A stretch of 20,495 bases of DNA from Gammaproteobacteria bacterium (GTDB lineage Bacteria; Pseudomonadota; Gammaproteobacteria; S012-40), in NCBI GenBank assembly GCA_015491615.1, contig WFVN01000200.1, positions 1 to 20,495 on the forward strand, in the 5' to 3' direction. Of this stretch, positions 6,628-14,854 are shown piece by piece. The notes below the pieces were generated by a model, which saw only the letters and a list, made by a program, of their open reading frames with translations, searched no databases and was not told where the DNA came from. The position numbers and the translations under genes are program-made. Each line of letters starts with the position of its first letter. Position 1 is the stretch's first letter.

Positions 6628-9600
6628 TCAGAGGAGGACGCGTTCGATGCCGCCTCGGCGGATGTTGTCGAGGAAGGCGTTTTGCCAGTCTTCGCCGAGG
6701 CGGGCGCGGGCCAGTTCGACGACGATGTAGTCGGTCTCCAGGCCGGTGTCTTCGCGGTAGCGGGCGAGGCCTTGTTGGCAGGCGGGGCAGGTGGTGAGGA
6801 GTTTGACGTTGTCGTCGGCCCGGGCCTGGCCGGTGAGGGCGAGGAGGTCGTTTCTGAGTTCTTCTTCCTTGCGGAAGCGGACTTGGGCGGCGATGTCGGG
6901 GCGAGCGACGGCGAAGGTGCCGGCCTCGCCGCAGCAGCGGTCGGCCAGTTTCACCGGGGCGTCCAGGAGTTCGCGCGCCATGGCCACCGGGTCGCGGGTC
7001 TTGATGGGGCTGTGGCAGGGGTCGTGGTAGAGGTAGCGGCGGCCGTTGACGCCTTCCAGGCGCACGCCCTTGTCTTGCAGATATTCGTGGATGTCCAGCA
7101 GGCGGCAGCCGGGGAAGATGGCGTCGAATTGGTATTGCAGGAGTTGGTCCATGCAGGTGCCGCAGGAGACCACCACCGTTTTGATGTCCAGGTAGTTGAG
7201 GGTGTTGGCGATGCGGTGGAAGAGGACGCGGTTGGCGGTGACGATGCGCTGGCCGCGGTCGGCCTCGCCGGCGGCGGTCTGGGGGTAGCCGCAGCACAGG
7301 TAACCGGGGGGCAGGACGGTCTGGGCGCCGGTTTCGTAGAGCATGGCGAGGGTGGCGAGGCCGATCTGGGAGAACAGGCGTTCGGAGCCGCAGCCGGGGA
7401 AGTAGAAGACGGCCTCTTGTTCTTCTTCGGGGCGCGCGGGGTCGCGCAGGATGGGGACTTGCTTGTCGTCTTCCAGGCCCAGGAGGCGGCGCATGGGTTG
7501 GCGCGGCAGGTGTTCTGGGAGGGGTTTGTCCACGAAGCGGATGACCTGCGCGGGAATCTTGGGCTTGCCGGTGGTGGCGGCGGGACGCCCGCGGGGGATG
7601 AGGCGCAGGGCGCGGGCGGCCCGGTGGGCGAGGTTCTGGGCCTTGTAGCCGGCTTCGATGACGCCCTTGCGCAGCAGGCCGATGGTGCGCGGGTCGGTGA
7701 CGTTGAGGTAGGTCATGGCCAGGGCAGCGCCCAGGCTGCGGCGCTTGTGGCCGCGGTCGCGCAGGATCTTGCGCATGCGTACGGTGACGTCGCCGAAGTC
7801 GATGTTCACCGGGCAGGGGGTGAGGCAGCGGTGGCAGACGGTGCAGTGGTCGGCGACGTCGTTCATCTCGTCGAAGTGACGCAGGGAGAGGCCGCGGCGG
7901 GTCTGTTCCTCGTAGAGGAAGGCCTCGATGAGCTGGCCGCTGGCGAGGATCTTGTTGCGCGGTGAGTAGAGGAGGTTGGCGCGCGGGACGTGGGTGGTGC
8001 ACACCGGTTTGCACTTGCCGCAGCGCAGGCAGTGGCGGATGTCGTCGTTGAGTTCGCCCAGTTCGCTCTCTTCGAGGATGAGGGCCTCCTGTTGCAGCAG
8101 GCGCAGGGAGGGGGTGTAGGCCCGCTCCAGGCCGGAGCCGGGCAGGAGCTTGCCGCGGTTGAAGTGGCCTTGCGGGTCCACCTGTTCCTTGTAGCGGGCG
8201 AAGGCCGCCTTCATGGGCTCGGGCAGGTATTGGTACTTGGTCAGGCCGATGCCGTGTTCGCCGGAGATGACGCCGCCGAGGGCGGTGGCCAGGTCCATGA
8301 TGCGATCGACGATGCGCTCGGCCTCGCGCAGCATGTCGTAGTCGTTGGAGTGGACGGGGATGTTGGTGTGCACGTTGCCGTCGCCGGCGTGCATGTGGGT
8401 GGCGACGAACAGGCGCCGGTTGCGGTGTTCGCGGTGGATCTGGTCGAGGCGCGCGCGCGCGGCGGCGAATTCGTTGCCGGCGAAGATGTCGCCGAGGACG
8501 CGGCGCACCTCGCGCCGGTAGGAGATGCGCAGGTCGCGGCGCAGGAGCAGGTCCAGGAGGGTGTCGTCGGGACGGCGGCGGGCGCGGGCGACCTCGTCGA
8601 GGAGGGCGTCATGGGCCTCGGCGGGTTCGTCCAGGTGCTCGAGGAGGGCCTGCCAGTGACGCTGCACCGCCGCCAGGTGGTCGCCGGCGGCGGCCTTCTT
8701 CTCGGCGACGATGGCGTCCAGCTCGGCGGAGGGCTCGAAGTCGGGCTGGGCGCGCAGCAGGTCGGACCAGTCCTCGCTCAGGAAAGCATGCTGGGCGGCG
8801 GCGATCTCCAGCTTGTTCTTGAGGGATTGCTCGATGTTGATGCGCTCGATGCCCGCCTGGTATTCGCCCAGCCGGTCCAGGGGGATGACCACGTCTTCGT
8901 TGATCTTGAAGGCGTTGGTGTGGGCGGCGATGGCGGCGGTGCGGGCGCGGTCGGCCCAGAAGCGCTTGCGCGCCTCGGGGGAGACGGCGACGAAGCCCTC
9001 GGCGTCGCGGGCGTTGGCCAGGCGCACCACCTGGGAGGCGGCCTCGGCGACGGCGTTTTCGTCGTCGCCGGCGATGTCGGCGATGAGGACCATCTTGGGG
9101 CGCTCGCCGCGCGCCGCCTTGGGGGTGTAGCCCACCGCCTTCACGTAGCGCTCGTCCAGGTGTTCCAGGCCGGTGAGGAGGACGTCGTCGCGCCCGTCCA
9201 GGTAGTTCTTGGTCTCGACGATGGCGGGCACCGCCTTGTGCAGGTCGTGGCCGTAGAACTCCAGGCACACGGTGCGGATGTGGGCGGGCATGCGGTGGAG
9301 GACGAACTCGGCGGAGGTGATGAGGCCGTCGCAGCCTTCCTTCTGCACCCCCGGCAGGCCGCACAGGAACTTGTCGGTGACGTCCTTGCCCAGGCCCGCC
9401 TTGCGGAAGGCGTGGCCGGGGATCTCCAAAATCTCCGGCTCGCCCACCGGCGTCTTGCCGTCGGGCTCGAAGCGCTTGAGGCGAAAGCGCACGGTGTTCT
9501 GTTCGTGGATCTTGCCCAGGTTGTGGTCCAGGCGTTCCACCTCCAGCCAGCGGGCGTCAGGGGTGACCATGCGCCAGGAGGCGAGGTTGTCGAGGGTGGT

Positions 9601-10461
9601 GCCCCAGGCCACCGCCTTTTTGCCGCCGGCGTTCATGGCCACGTTGCCGCCGATGGTGGAGGCGTCCTGGGAAGTGGGATCGACGGCGAACACCAGGCCC
9701 GCGGCCTCGGCGCGCTCGGCCACGCGGCGGGTGACCACGCCGGCGCCGGCGCGGATCACCGGCACCGGCCGCTCGAGGCCGGGGAGGACGCGTTCCTCCA
9801 CCGGCGAGAGGTCGTCCAGCTTCTCGGTGTTGATGACGGCGCTGTCGGTGTACAGGGGGACGGCGGAGCCGGTGTAGCCGGTGCCGCCGCCGCGCGGGAT
9901 GATGGTCAGCCCCAGCTCGATGCAGGCGGCCACCAGGGGAGCCACCTCTTCTTCCCGGTCCGGGGTGATGACGACGAAGGGCAGCTCCACGCGCCAGTCG
10001 GTGGCGTCGGTGACGTGGGAGACGCGCGCCAGACCGCCGAAGTCGATGTTGTCGCGGCGGGTGTGGCGGGAGAGGCGCTTGAGGGCGCGCCGGCGCAGGT
10101 CCCGTTGGCGCGGCAGCCAGGCCTCGAACTCGCGCACCGCCTGGCGCGCCATGGCCAGCAGGCGCAGGGTCTCGGTGCGTCCCTCGGCGCGCGCCTCGAT
10201 CTGCTCCAGGCGGTGGTTGAGGGCGTGTACCAGGGAGCCCCAGCGCTTCTCCGACTCGAGCAGGTCGTCCTGAATGTAGGGGTTACGGCAGATGACCCAC
10301 ATGTCCCCCAGGACCTCGAACAACATGCGCGCGGAACGGCCGGTGCGCCGCTGCCCCCGTAACAGATTGAGGATGTCCCAGCCTTCCTCCCCCAGAAACC
10401 GGATGACGATCTCCCGGTCCGAGAAGGAGGTGTAGTTGTAGGGGATCTCGCGGATTCTCAT
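6628..10461 (-). CDS. DUF3683-type FAD-linked oxidase fused to a 4Fe-4S/CCG heterodisulfide-like domain
   Basis: A 1277-residue fused flavin and iron-sulfur oxidoreductase. The N-terminus (about 1-130, MRIREIPYNYTSFSDREIVI) matches the DUF3683 module. A GlcD-like FAD-binding domain follows (PRGGGTGYTG at 189-198, DPTSQDASTIGGNVAMNAGG at 261-280), then an FAD-oxidase C-terminal domain with THMHAGDGNVHTN (688-700) and SGEHGIG (733-739). Two ferredoxin-like clusters come next: C811, C814, C817, C821 and C873, C876, C879, C883. Two CCG-type cysteine regions end the protein (FPGCG 1021-1025, CCGYP 1056-1060, SCGTC 1099-1103; then HDPCH 1146-1150, CCGEAG 1176-1181, TCPAC 1224-1228). The order equals GlcD plus GlcF/GlpC in one chain, so it probably oxidises a 2-hydroxyacid such as D-lactate or glycolate and passes electrons to quinone. 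The exact substrate is not readable. No signal peptide; probably cytoplasmic or membrane-associated. Confidence 0.92.
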   Translation of the reverse strand: MRIREIPYNYTSFSDREIVIRFLGEEGWDILNLLRGQRRTGRSARMLFEVLGDMWVICRNPYIQDDLLESEKRWGSLVHALNHRLEQIEARAEGRTETLRLLAMARQAVREFEAWLPRQRDLRRRALKRLSRHTRRDNIDFGGLARVSHVTDATDWRVELPFVVITPDREEEVAPLVAACIELGLTIIPRGGGTGYTGSAVPLYTDSAVINTEKLDDLSPVEERVLPGLERPVPVIRAGAGVVTRRVAERAEAAGLVFAVDPTSQDASTIGGNVAMNAGGKKAVAWGTTLDNLASWRMVTPDARWLEVERLDHNLGKIHEQNTVRFRLKRFEPDGKTPVGEPEILEIPGHAFRKAGLGKDVTDKFLCGLPGVQKEGCDGLITSAEFVLHRMPAHIRTVCLEFYGHDLHKAVPAIVETKNYLDGRDDVLLTGLEHLDERYVKAVGYTPKAARGERPKMVLIADIAGDDENAVAEAASQVVRLANARDAEGFVAVSPEARKRFWADRARTAAIAAHTNAFKINEDVVIPLDRLGEYQAGIERINIEQSLKNKLEIAAAQHAFLSEDWSDLLRAQPDFEPSAELDAIVAEKKAAAGDHLAAVQRHWQALLEHLDEPAEAHDALLDEVARARRRPDDTLLDLLLRRDLRISYRREVRRVLGDIFAGNEFAAARARLDQIHREHRNRRLFVATHMHAGDGNVHTNIPVHSNDYDMLREAERIVDRIMDLATALGGVISGEHGIGLTKYQYLPEPMKAAFARYKEQVDPQGHFNRGKLLPGSGLERAYTPSLRLLQQEALILEESELGELNDDIRHCLRCGKCKPVCTTHVPRANLLYSPRNKILASGQLIEAFLYEEQTRRGLSLRHFDEMNDVADHCTVCHRCLTPCPVNIDFGDVTVRMRKILRDRGHKRRSLGAALAMTYLNVTDPRTIGLLRKGVIEAGYKAQNLAHRAARALRLIPRGRPAATTGKPKIPAQVIRFVDKPLPEHLPRQPMRRLLGLEDDKQVPILRDPARPEEEQEAVFYFPGCGSERLFSQIGLATLAMLYETGAQTVLPPGYLCCGYPQTAAGEADRGQRIVTANRVLFHRIANTLNYLDIKTVVVSCGTCMDQLLQYQFDAIFPGCRLLDIHEYLQDKGVRLEGVNGRRYLYHDPCHSPIKTRDPVAMARELLDAPVKLADRCCGEAGTFAVARPDIAAQVRFRKEEELRNDLLALTGQARADDNVKLLTTCPACQQGLARYREDTGLETDYIVVELARARLGEDWQNAFLDNIRRGGIERVLL

Positions 10462-10522
10462 GCCGTCGCCGACTCGCCTCGGGCGCGCGATTGTAGCACG
10501 CCGCCATTCTTGATTATATCAC

Positions 10523-10945
10523 TCAGAAAAGCTCCATTCCCCATACCAGCAGGGCGTAGCGCAGCCCCTTACCCAGGGCGATCATGGCCGTGGCGGTGAG
10601 CCAGGGCATGCCCAGCCAACCGGCCACCAGGCACAAGGGATCGCCCACCACTGGCAACCAGGCCAGCAACAGGGCGGCCGCTCCCCAGCGGCGCAGGCGC
10701 GCCAGGGCGCGCGCGTGGCGGGGGTCGTCCAGGAGGCGCCGGCCCACGCGCCGGGCGAGCAGGCGCCCCATGGCGAAGGTGACCAGACTGCCCAGGACGT
10801 TGCCGACGGTGGCCGTCGCCCACAAGGCCGGGGCCGGTATCTCACCTTCCCGCAGCAACAGGGCGAGGAGGACCTCGGAGCCGCCCGGCAGGAGGGTGGC
10901 GGAGAGGAAGGCGCTGACGAACAGCCCCCACAGTTCGGGATTCAT
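10523..10945 (-). CDS. yqaA: YqaA-family inner-membrane protein
   Basis: A 140-residue hydrophobic protein of the DedA/SNARE-associated superfamily, YqaA branch, with about four membrane segments. Family landmarks are LLPGGSEVLLALLL (18-31), VGNVLGSLVTFAMGR (47-61), and WLPVVGDPLCLVAGWLG (96-112), with an arginine-rich cytosolic stretch at 61-86. The family is poorly understood; some DedA relatives act as lipid scramblases or in envelope homeostasis. The start is uncertain: ATG at 10945 fits homologue lengths, but ATG at 10954 and GTG at 10966 are in frame and none has a strong ribosome-binding site. It ends 61 bases before the dehydrogenase gene and could be co-transcribed with it. It diverges from the ClC gene with 56 bases between starts. 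Confidence 0.82.
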   Translation of the reverse strand: MNPELWGLFVSAFLSATLLPGGSEVLLALLLREGEIPAPALWATATVGNVLGSLVTFAMGRLLARRVGRRLLDDPRHARALARLRRWGAAALLLAWLPVVGDPLCLVAGWLGMPWLTATAMIALGKGLRYALLVWGMELF

Positions 10946-10948
10946 CGC

Positions 10949-10977
10949 TGCCATGTCCGATGGCACTGGGGCATAAT
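10949..10977 (+). promoter_or_regulatory. Possible promoter of the ClC gene
   Basis: TGCCAT (10949-10954), a 17-base spacer and CATAAT (10972-10977) lie 24 bases before the ATG at 11002. The -10 is one mismatch from consensus and the -35 is poor. The element overlaps the 5' end of the divergent yqaA gene. Confidence 0.3.
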
Positions 10978-11001
10978 GGACGAAATCCGACCGTTCATCG
11001 C

Positions 11002-12735
11002 ATGAATCTCGATTTTCTCCGCCTGCGTCTGTCCCGCATCGACACGGGGATGCCGTGGCTCGCCCTCTTGGCGTTGCTCACCGGTCTGCTGGCCGGGACG
11101 GTGATCGTCGCCTTCCGGCTGTTGGTGGAAGGGGCGCAGGGCCTGTTCTTGCCCGGCGGCGACCCGGAGAACTACGAGGCCCTGGACGTCCTCTGGCGCT
11201 TCACTCTCCCCGTCCTGGGTGGGTTCGTACTGGGGCTGGCTTACACCGCCCTGCCGGCGGGGATGCGCGGCGTAGGGGTGGTGTACGTGCGCGAGCGCCT
11301 ACTCTATCACCAGGGGCGCCTGCCCTTGATAAACGGGCTGGTGCAGTTCTTCGGCGCAGCCCTGTCCATCGTCGCCGGCCACTCGGTGGGGCGCGAAGGT
11401 CCGGCGGTGCACCTCGGGGCCACCCCGGGCAGTCTCCTCGCCCAGTACCTCACCCTGCCCCACAACGCTACCCGCATTCTCACCGCCTGTGGCGCCGCCG
11501 GTGCCATCGGCGCGGCCTTCAACACTCCCCTGGCGGGGGTCGTCTTCGCCATGGAGGTGGTTCTCCGGGAATACACCATCGCCGGTTTCCTGCCGGTGAT
11601 CCTCGCCTCGGTGAGCGCCACTGCCGTCTCCCGCCTGGTCTACGGCGACAGCCCGGCCTTCTTCGTCCCCCACCTGGACTTGGCGCCGGTGGCGGAGCTG
11701 CCTTGGGTGTTCCTCGCTGGCATTTTCCTGGGGGCCTTGAGCGTCGTCTTCGTGCGCCTGCTGGAGTGGTTCACCGAGGTGGGGCGGGAGCGCCCCTGGT
11801 GGTTGCGCCTGACTCTGGCGGGCCTGGCGGTGGGCGCGGTGGCCGTGTTCGTGCCGCAGGTGATGGGCATCGGCTACGATACGGTGGACGCCGCCCTCGC
11901 CGGCGAGCTGGCCCTGGGCACCCTGGCGGGGGTGACCGCCGCCAAGCTGGTGGCCACGGCCGCGGGGGTGGGGTTGGGCCTGCCCGGCGGGCTTATCGGC
12001 CCCACCTTAGTGATGGGGGCCACTGCCGGTGGTACCCTCGGCCTAGTCGTGCACGCGTTCTATCCCGGGCGGATCGCCGACCCCGCCCTCTACGCTCTGC
12101 TCGGCATGGGGGCGATGATGGGGGCCGTGCTCCAGGCCCCCTTGGCGGCCCTCACCGCACTGTTGGAACTCACCGGCGAGACCGGTGTCATTCTTCCCGG
12201 GATGCTGGCCATCGTCGCTGCCAGCCTCACTGCCAGCGAGGCGTTCGCCCATCGTCGCTCGGTATTCGCCGTCCTCATGGCGGCGCGTGGCCTGGACTAC
12301 GACGAGCACCCGGCGGCGGTGGCCTTGCGCCAAGTGGGGGCATTGTCGGCCATCGACCGGGATTTCTCCGCCCTCCCGCAGACCGTGGAACGGGCGGCGG
12401 CGAAGGCCGCCCTCGCTTGCAAGCCCCGTTGGATCCTTGTCATGGAGAGAGATGTGCCCCAGTGCCTGATGCCGGCGGTGGACCTGCTCACCTACTTGGA
12501 GGCCCATCCAGAGGCCGATCTCATCGACTTGATGGAAATCCCCGCCCAGCGCCTGTCCGTCGCCCCCCTGGACTTCCAGGCCACCCTGGACGACGCCTGG
12601 CGCCGACTGCGCGATTCACACGTAGAGACCTTGTACGTGGTGCGGCACAACCCCACTCACATCTATGGCATACTCACCGCGCAGGAAATGGATCGTTTCC
12701 CCGCCCTCCCTGAATCCACAACAAACCAGAGGTGA
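11002..12735 (+). CDS. ClC-family chloride channel/transporter with C-terminal CBS region
   Basis: A 577-residue ClC membrane protein with multiple hydrophobic helices over about residues 15-420. The family anion-pathway motifs are visible: GVGVVYV (about 90-96, the GSGIP position), GREGPAVHLG (about 130-139) with the gating glutamate near E132, AAFNTPLAGVVFAMEV (about 171-186), and GLPGGLIGPTLVMGA (about 326-340, the GxFxP position). A retained gating glutamate is compatible with Cl-/H+ exchange but does not prove it. The C-terminal 130 residues resemble a weakly conserved CBS pair (SHVETLYVVRHNPTHIYGIL near the end). ATG 11002 (MNLDFLRLRL) is chosen over an in-frame upstream GTG at 10960, which would add 14 polar residues overlapping the promoter; the ribosome-binding site is weak. 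HemJ follows after 6 bases. Confidence 0.93.
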   Translation: MNLDFLRLRLSRIDTGMPWLALLALLTGLLAGTVIVAFRLLVEGAQGLFLPGGDPENYEALDVLWRFTLPVLGGFVLGLAYTALPAGMRGVGVVYVRERLLYHQGRLPLINGLVQFFGAALSIVAGHSVGREGPAVHLGATPGSLLAQYLTLPHNATRILTACGAAGAIGAAFNTPLAGVVFAMEVVLREYTIAGFLPVILASVSATAVSRLVYGDSPAFFVPHLDLAPVAELPWVFLAGIFLGALSVVFVRLLEWFTEVGRERPWWLRLTLAGLAVGAVAVFVPQVMGIGYDTVDAALAGELALGTLAGVTAAKLVATAAGVGLGLPGGLIGPTLVMGATAGGTLGLVVHAFYPGRIADPALYALLGMGAMMGAVLQAPLAALTALLELTGETGVILPGMLAIVAASLTASEAFAHRRSVFAVLMAARGLDYDEHPAAVALRQVGALSAIDRDFSALPQTVERAAAKAALACKPRWILVMERDVPQCLMPAVDLLTYLEAHPEADLIDLMEIPAQRLSVAPLDFQATLDDAWRRLRDSHVETLYVVRHNPTHIYGILTAQEMDRFPALPESTTNQR

Positions 12736-12741
12736 AGCTGC

Positions 12742-13164
12742 ATGCCTTGGGTGAAGGCGTTTCACATCATTTTCATGGTGACCTGGTTCGCCGGGCTCTT
12801 CTATCTGCCGCGCCTGTTCGTCTATCACGCCACCACCGAAGACGAACCGAGCCTGGCGCGTTTCAAGATCATGGAACGCAAATTGTTCGTCATCATGACC
12901 ATCGGCGCCGCACTCACGATTCTCTTCGGCCTGTGGTTGATGTTCGGTGCCGATTGGATGGCTTCCGGCTCTGCCGGATGGTTGCACGCCAAGCTCACCC
13001 TGGTGGCGGGGCTTATCGGCTACCACGTGTGGTTGTGGTTCCTGATGCGCGACTTCCGCGCCGACGCCAATGTCCACAGCGAGGGGTTCTACCGTTTCAT
13101 CAACGAGATCCCGGCCCTGCTGTTGGTGGCCATCGTCATCCTGGCGGTGGTCAAGCCTTTCTGA
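12742..13164 (+). CDS. hemJ: HemJ protoporphyrinogen IX oxidase
   Basis: A 140-residue, four-helix inner-membrane protein of the UPF0093/HemJ family, which converts protoporphyrinogen IX to protoporphyrin IX late in heme synthesis in bacteria without HemG/HemY. The opening MPWVKAFHIIFMVTWFAGLF with histidine H8 and the LHAKL motif (81-85, K84) are family signatures; the N-terminal histidine is a heme-ligand candidate in studied homologues. The length is usual. RBS AGAGGTGA ends a few bases before ATG and overlaps the ClC stop, so the two genes are probably co-transcribed. It is tail-to-tail with rubredoxin, 2 bases between stops. The supply of heme fits the nearby cytochrome-porin, but that link is inferred. 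Confidence 0.93.
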   Translation: MPWVKAFHIIFMVTWFAGLFYLPRLFVYHATTEDEPSLARFKIMERKLFVIMTIGAALTILFGLWLMFGADWMASGSAGWLHAKLTLVAGLIGYHVWLWFLMRDFRADANVHSEGFYRFINEIPALLLVAIVILAVVKPF

Positions 13165-13166
13165 AC

Positions 13167-13343
13167 TCAGCGCGGCAGCTCCACCATTTCGAAGTCGTCC
13201 TTGCCCACGCCGCAGTCGGGGCAGCGCCAGTTCACCGGCACGTCCTCCCATTTGGTGCCGGGGGCGATGCCCTCTTCGGGCAGGCCTTTCTCTTCGTCGT
13301 AGATGAAGCCGCAGATGACGCACATCCAACGTCGGTAGGTCAT
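13167..13343 (-). CDS. Rubredoxin
   Basis: A 58-residue one-iron electron carrier. The four iron-binding cysteines are in two CxxCG-type loops: C8 and C11 (MCVICGFIYD) and C41 and C44 (RCPDCGVGKDDF). The aromatic residues of the rubredoxin core (Y15, W32, W39, F51) are kept. ATG 13343 is chosen because GAGGAA precedes it by 8 bases; an in-frame start at 13364 adds seven residues absent from the family. It is a lone gene between hemJ (convergent) and nudE (divergent), so its redox partner cannot be read from context. Small soluble cytoplasmic protein. Confidence 0.95.
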   Translation of the reverse strand: MTYRRWMCVICGFIYDEEKGLPEEGIAPGTKWEDVPVNWRCPDCGVGKDDFEMVELPR

Positions 13344-13376
13344 TTCGTTATTCCTCGCATACAAAAAAGGCGCGCT

Positions 13377-13382
13377 ATTTTA
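13377..13382 (-). promoter_or_regulatory. Probable -10 element of the rubredoxin gene
   Basis: On the minus strand TAAAAT (13382-13377) lies 33 bases upstream of the rubredoxin ATG. No good -35 sits at standard spacing. The element is next to a perfect inverted repeat (13386-13398) that separates it from the divergent nudE promoter. Confidence 0.35.
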
Positions 13383-13385
13383 CCT

Positions 13386-13398
13386 CTGCCCCGGGCAG
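13386..13398. repeat. Perfect inverted repeat between divergent promoters
   Basis: CTGCCC, one central C, GGGCAG: a 6-base perfect inverted repeat lying between the rubredoxin -10 and the nudE -10. A second imperfect one, AGCGCCC to GGGTGCT, follows at about 13404-13424. Either could be an operator for a regulator of both genes, or a transcript hairpin. GC-rich sequence yields such repeats by chance fairly easily. Confidence 0.3.
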
Positions 13399-13420
13399 GG
13401 TGAAGCGCCCCCGGAGCGGG

Positions 13421-13429
13421 TGCTAGAAT
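13421..13429 (+). promoter_or_regulatory. Extended -10 promoter of nudE
   Basis: TGCTAGAAT carries both the TGn extension and a -10 one mismatch from consensus. Transcription would start near 13436, leaving a leader of about 16 bases that holds GGAGA before the ATG at 13452. The in-frame ATG at 13428 falls inside this element, which argues against it as the translation start. Confidence 0.5.
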
Positions 13430-13451
13430 GGGCTCTTTCACGGAGAGCGTC

Positions 13452-14009
13452 ATGGACCCCGAGAGCCCCCGTACCAAACCCCAGGTGTTGCGTCGCCGGA
13501 CTCTGGCCCGTACTCGTATCTTCCATGTGGAGGCCATCGATCTGCGTTTCCCCAACGGCGTGGAGGTTCGATATGAACGCTTGCGGGGCTCTGCCCATGG
13601 GGCGGTGTTGGTGGTTCCCCTGTTGGACGCCGATACCGTTCTCCTCATCCGTGAGTACGCTGCCGGAGTGGACCGCTACGAGCTGGCCTTGCCCAAGGGG
13701 CGCATCGAGGCGGGAGAGACGCCGGAAGCCGCGGCCGGCCGTGAAATCATGGAAGAGGTGGGATATGGGGCACGACGCCTCGAGGTGCTGCACCGACTCA
13801 CCACCGCGCCCGGTTACATGAGCCACGACACCCACGTGGTTCTCGCCTACGATCTCTATCCCTATCGATTGCCCGGCGACGAGCCGGAACCGCCGGAGGT
13901 GGTGCCCTGGCACTTGTCTCGCCTGGACGAGCTCCTGGCCCACCCCGAATGCACCGAGGCGCGCTCCATCGCCGCCCTCTTCCTCACCCGGGAATACCTC
14001 AAACCATGA
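13452..14009 (+). CDS. nudE: NudE ADP-compound hydrolase (Nudix)
   Basis: A 185-residue Nudix hydrolase that in E. coli cleaves ADP-linked compounds (Ap3A, ADP-ribose, NADH). The Nudix box is complete at 83-105: G83, five residues, E89, seven residues, REIMEEVGY (97-105), with metal-binding glutamates E98, E101 and E102. The surroundings VEAIDLRFPNGVEVRYERLR (26-45), LIREYAAGVDRYEL (65-78), DLYPYRLPGDEPEP (134-147), and the C-terminal EARSIAALFLTREYLK (169-184) match NudE closely rather than other Nudix families. ATG 13452 has GGAGA 7 bases upstream. The stop overlaps the cysQ start (ATGA), indicating translational coupling. Confidence 0.94.
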   Translation: MDPESPRTKPQVLRRRTLARTRIFHVEAIDLRFPNGVEVRYERLRGSAHGAVLVVPLLDADTVLLIREYAAGVDRYELALPKGRIEAGETPEAAAGREIMEEVGYGARRLEVLHRLTTAPGYMSHDTHVVLAYDLYPYRLPGDEPEPPEVVPWHLSRLDELLAHPECTEARSIAALFLTREYLKP

Positions 14010-14851
14010 ATGCAGACCACCTCGCTTCCCAGGCGTTGGAAGCGCTCCTACCTCCTGTGATCGAGCTGGCCGAGGCGGCGGGGCGGCGCATCTTGGCTGT
14101 CTACGAGACTGAATTCGACGTCACCCACAAGGGTGATGCCTCGCCCCTCACCGCCGCCGATTTGGCCGCCCACGAAATCATTGTCGAGGGGCTGTCCCGC
14201 CTTACGCCCCAATGGCCGGTATTGTCGGAAGAGTCCGCCACCATTTCCTTCAGCGAGCGTCGCTCTTGGCATCGGTATTGGTTGGTGGATCCCTTGGATG
14301 GCACGCGCGAATTCGTCAAGCGCAACGGCGAGTTCACCGTCAATATCGCTCTCATCGAGTACCACCGCCCGGTACTGGGGGTGATCCAGGTGCCGGTCAG
14401 CGGCCTGGTCTATTATGCCGCCCGCGATTTGGGAGCGTGCAAGTGGGCCCCTGGGGTGGCAGCCCAGGTCATCCGTACCCGTCCCTTGCCCGCGACGGGC
14501 CCCATTGTGGTGGCGGGAAGCCGTTCCCACGGCAATTCCAGACTGGAGCGCTTTCTCGCCGCCTTGGGGCGGGAGACGGAGGTCTTCTCCCTGGGCAGTT
14601 CCCTGAAGTCCTGCCTGGTGGCGGAAGGGGCGGCGGATCTTTATGCCCGTCTCGGCCCCACTTCGGAGTGGGACACCGCGGCGGCACAGGCCATCGTCGA
14701 GGAAGCGGGGGGCGTGATGATGGATCTGGCAGGGAAGGCCCTGGTCTACAACGCCAAGGACTCTCTCCTCAATCCGTCCTTCCTGGTGGCCGGCGACCCC
14801 AGTGTGGATTGGCGCCCGGCCCTGCAGGCGGCGGGACTGCTGCCCGAATGA
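14006..14851 (+). CDS. cysQ: CysQ 3'(2'),5'-bisphosphate nucleotidase
   Basis: A 281-residue Mg-dependent phosphatase of the inositol-monophosphatase superfamily. It removes the 3'-phosphate of adenosine 3',5'-bisphosphate, the by-product of sulfate assimilation and phosphopantetheine transfer. Metal ligands are visible: E75 (LSEESATI), D95 and D98 in WLVDPLDGTREFVKRNGEFT (92-111), and D223 in EWDTAAAQAIVEEAGG (221-236). The KGDASPLTAAD segment (42-52) near the N-terminus is also typical. The ATG at 14006 overlaps the nudE stop by four bases, so the two are translationally coupled; both clear nucleotide by-products. It is tail-to-tail with the pentapeptide-repeat gene with a 3-base gap. Confidence 0.95.
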   Translation: MNADHLASQALEALLPPVIELAEAAGRRILAVYETEFDVTHKGDASPLTAADLAAHEIIVEGLSRLTPQWPVLSEESATISFSERRSWHRYWLVDPLDGTREFVKRNGEFTVNIALIEYHRPVLGVIQVPVSGLVYYAARDLGACKWAPGVAAQVIRTRPLPATGPIVVAGSRSHGNSRLERFLAALGRETEVFSLGSSLKSCLVAEGAADLYARLGPTSEWDTAAAQAIVEEAGGVMMDLAGKALVYNAKDSLLNPSFLVAGDPSVDWRPALQAAGLLPE

Positions 14852-14854
14852 GGT

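Noticed and set aside
7990..10362. A 790-residue open frame on the plus strand opposite the FAD/Fe-S dehydrogenase
   Set aside because: Same artefact: it mirrors the dehydrogenase codons and has no recognisable domain.
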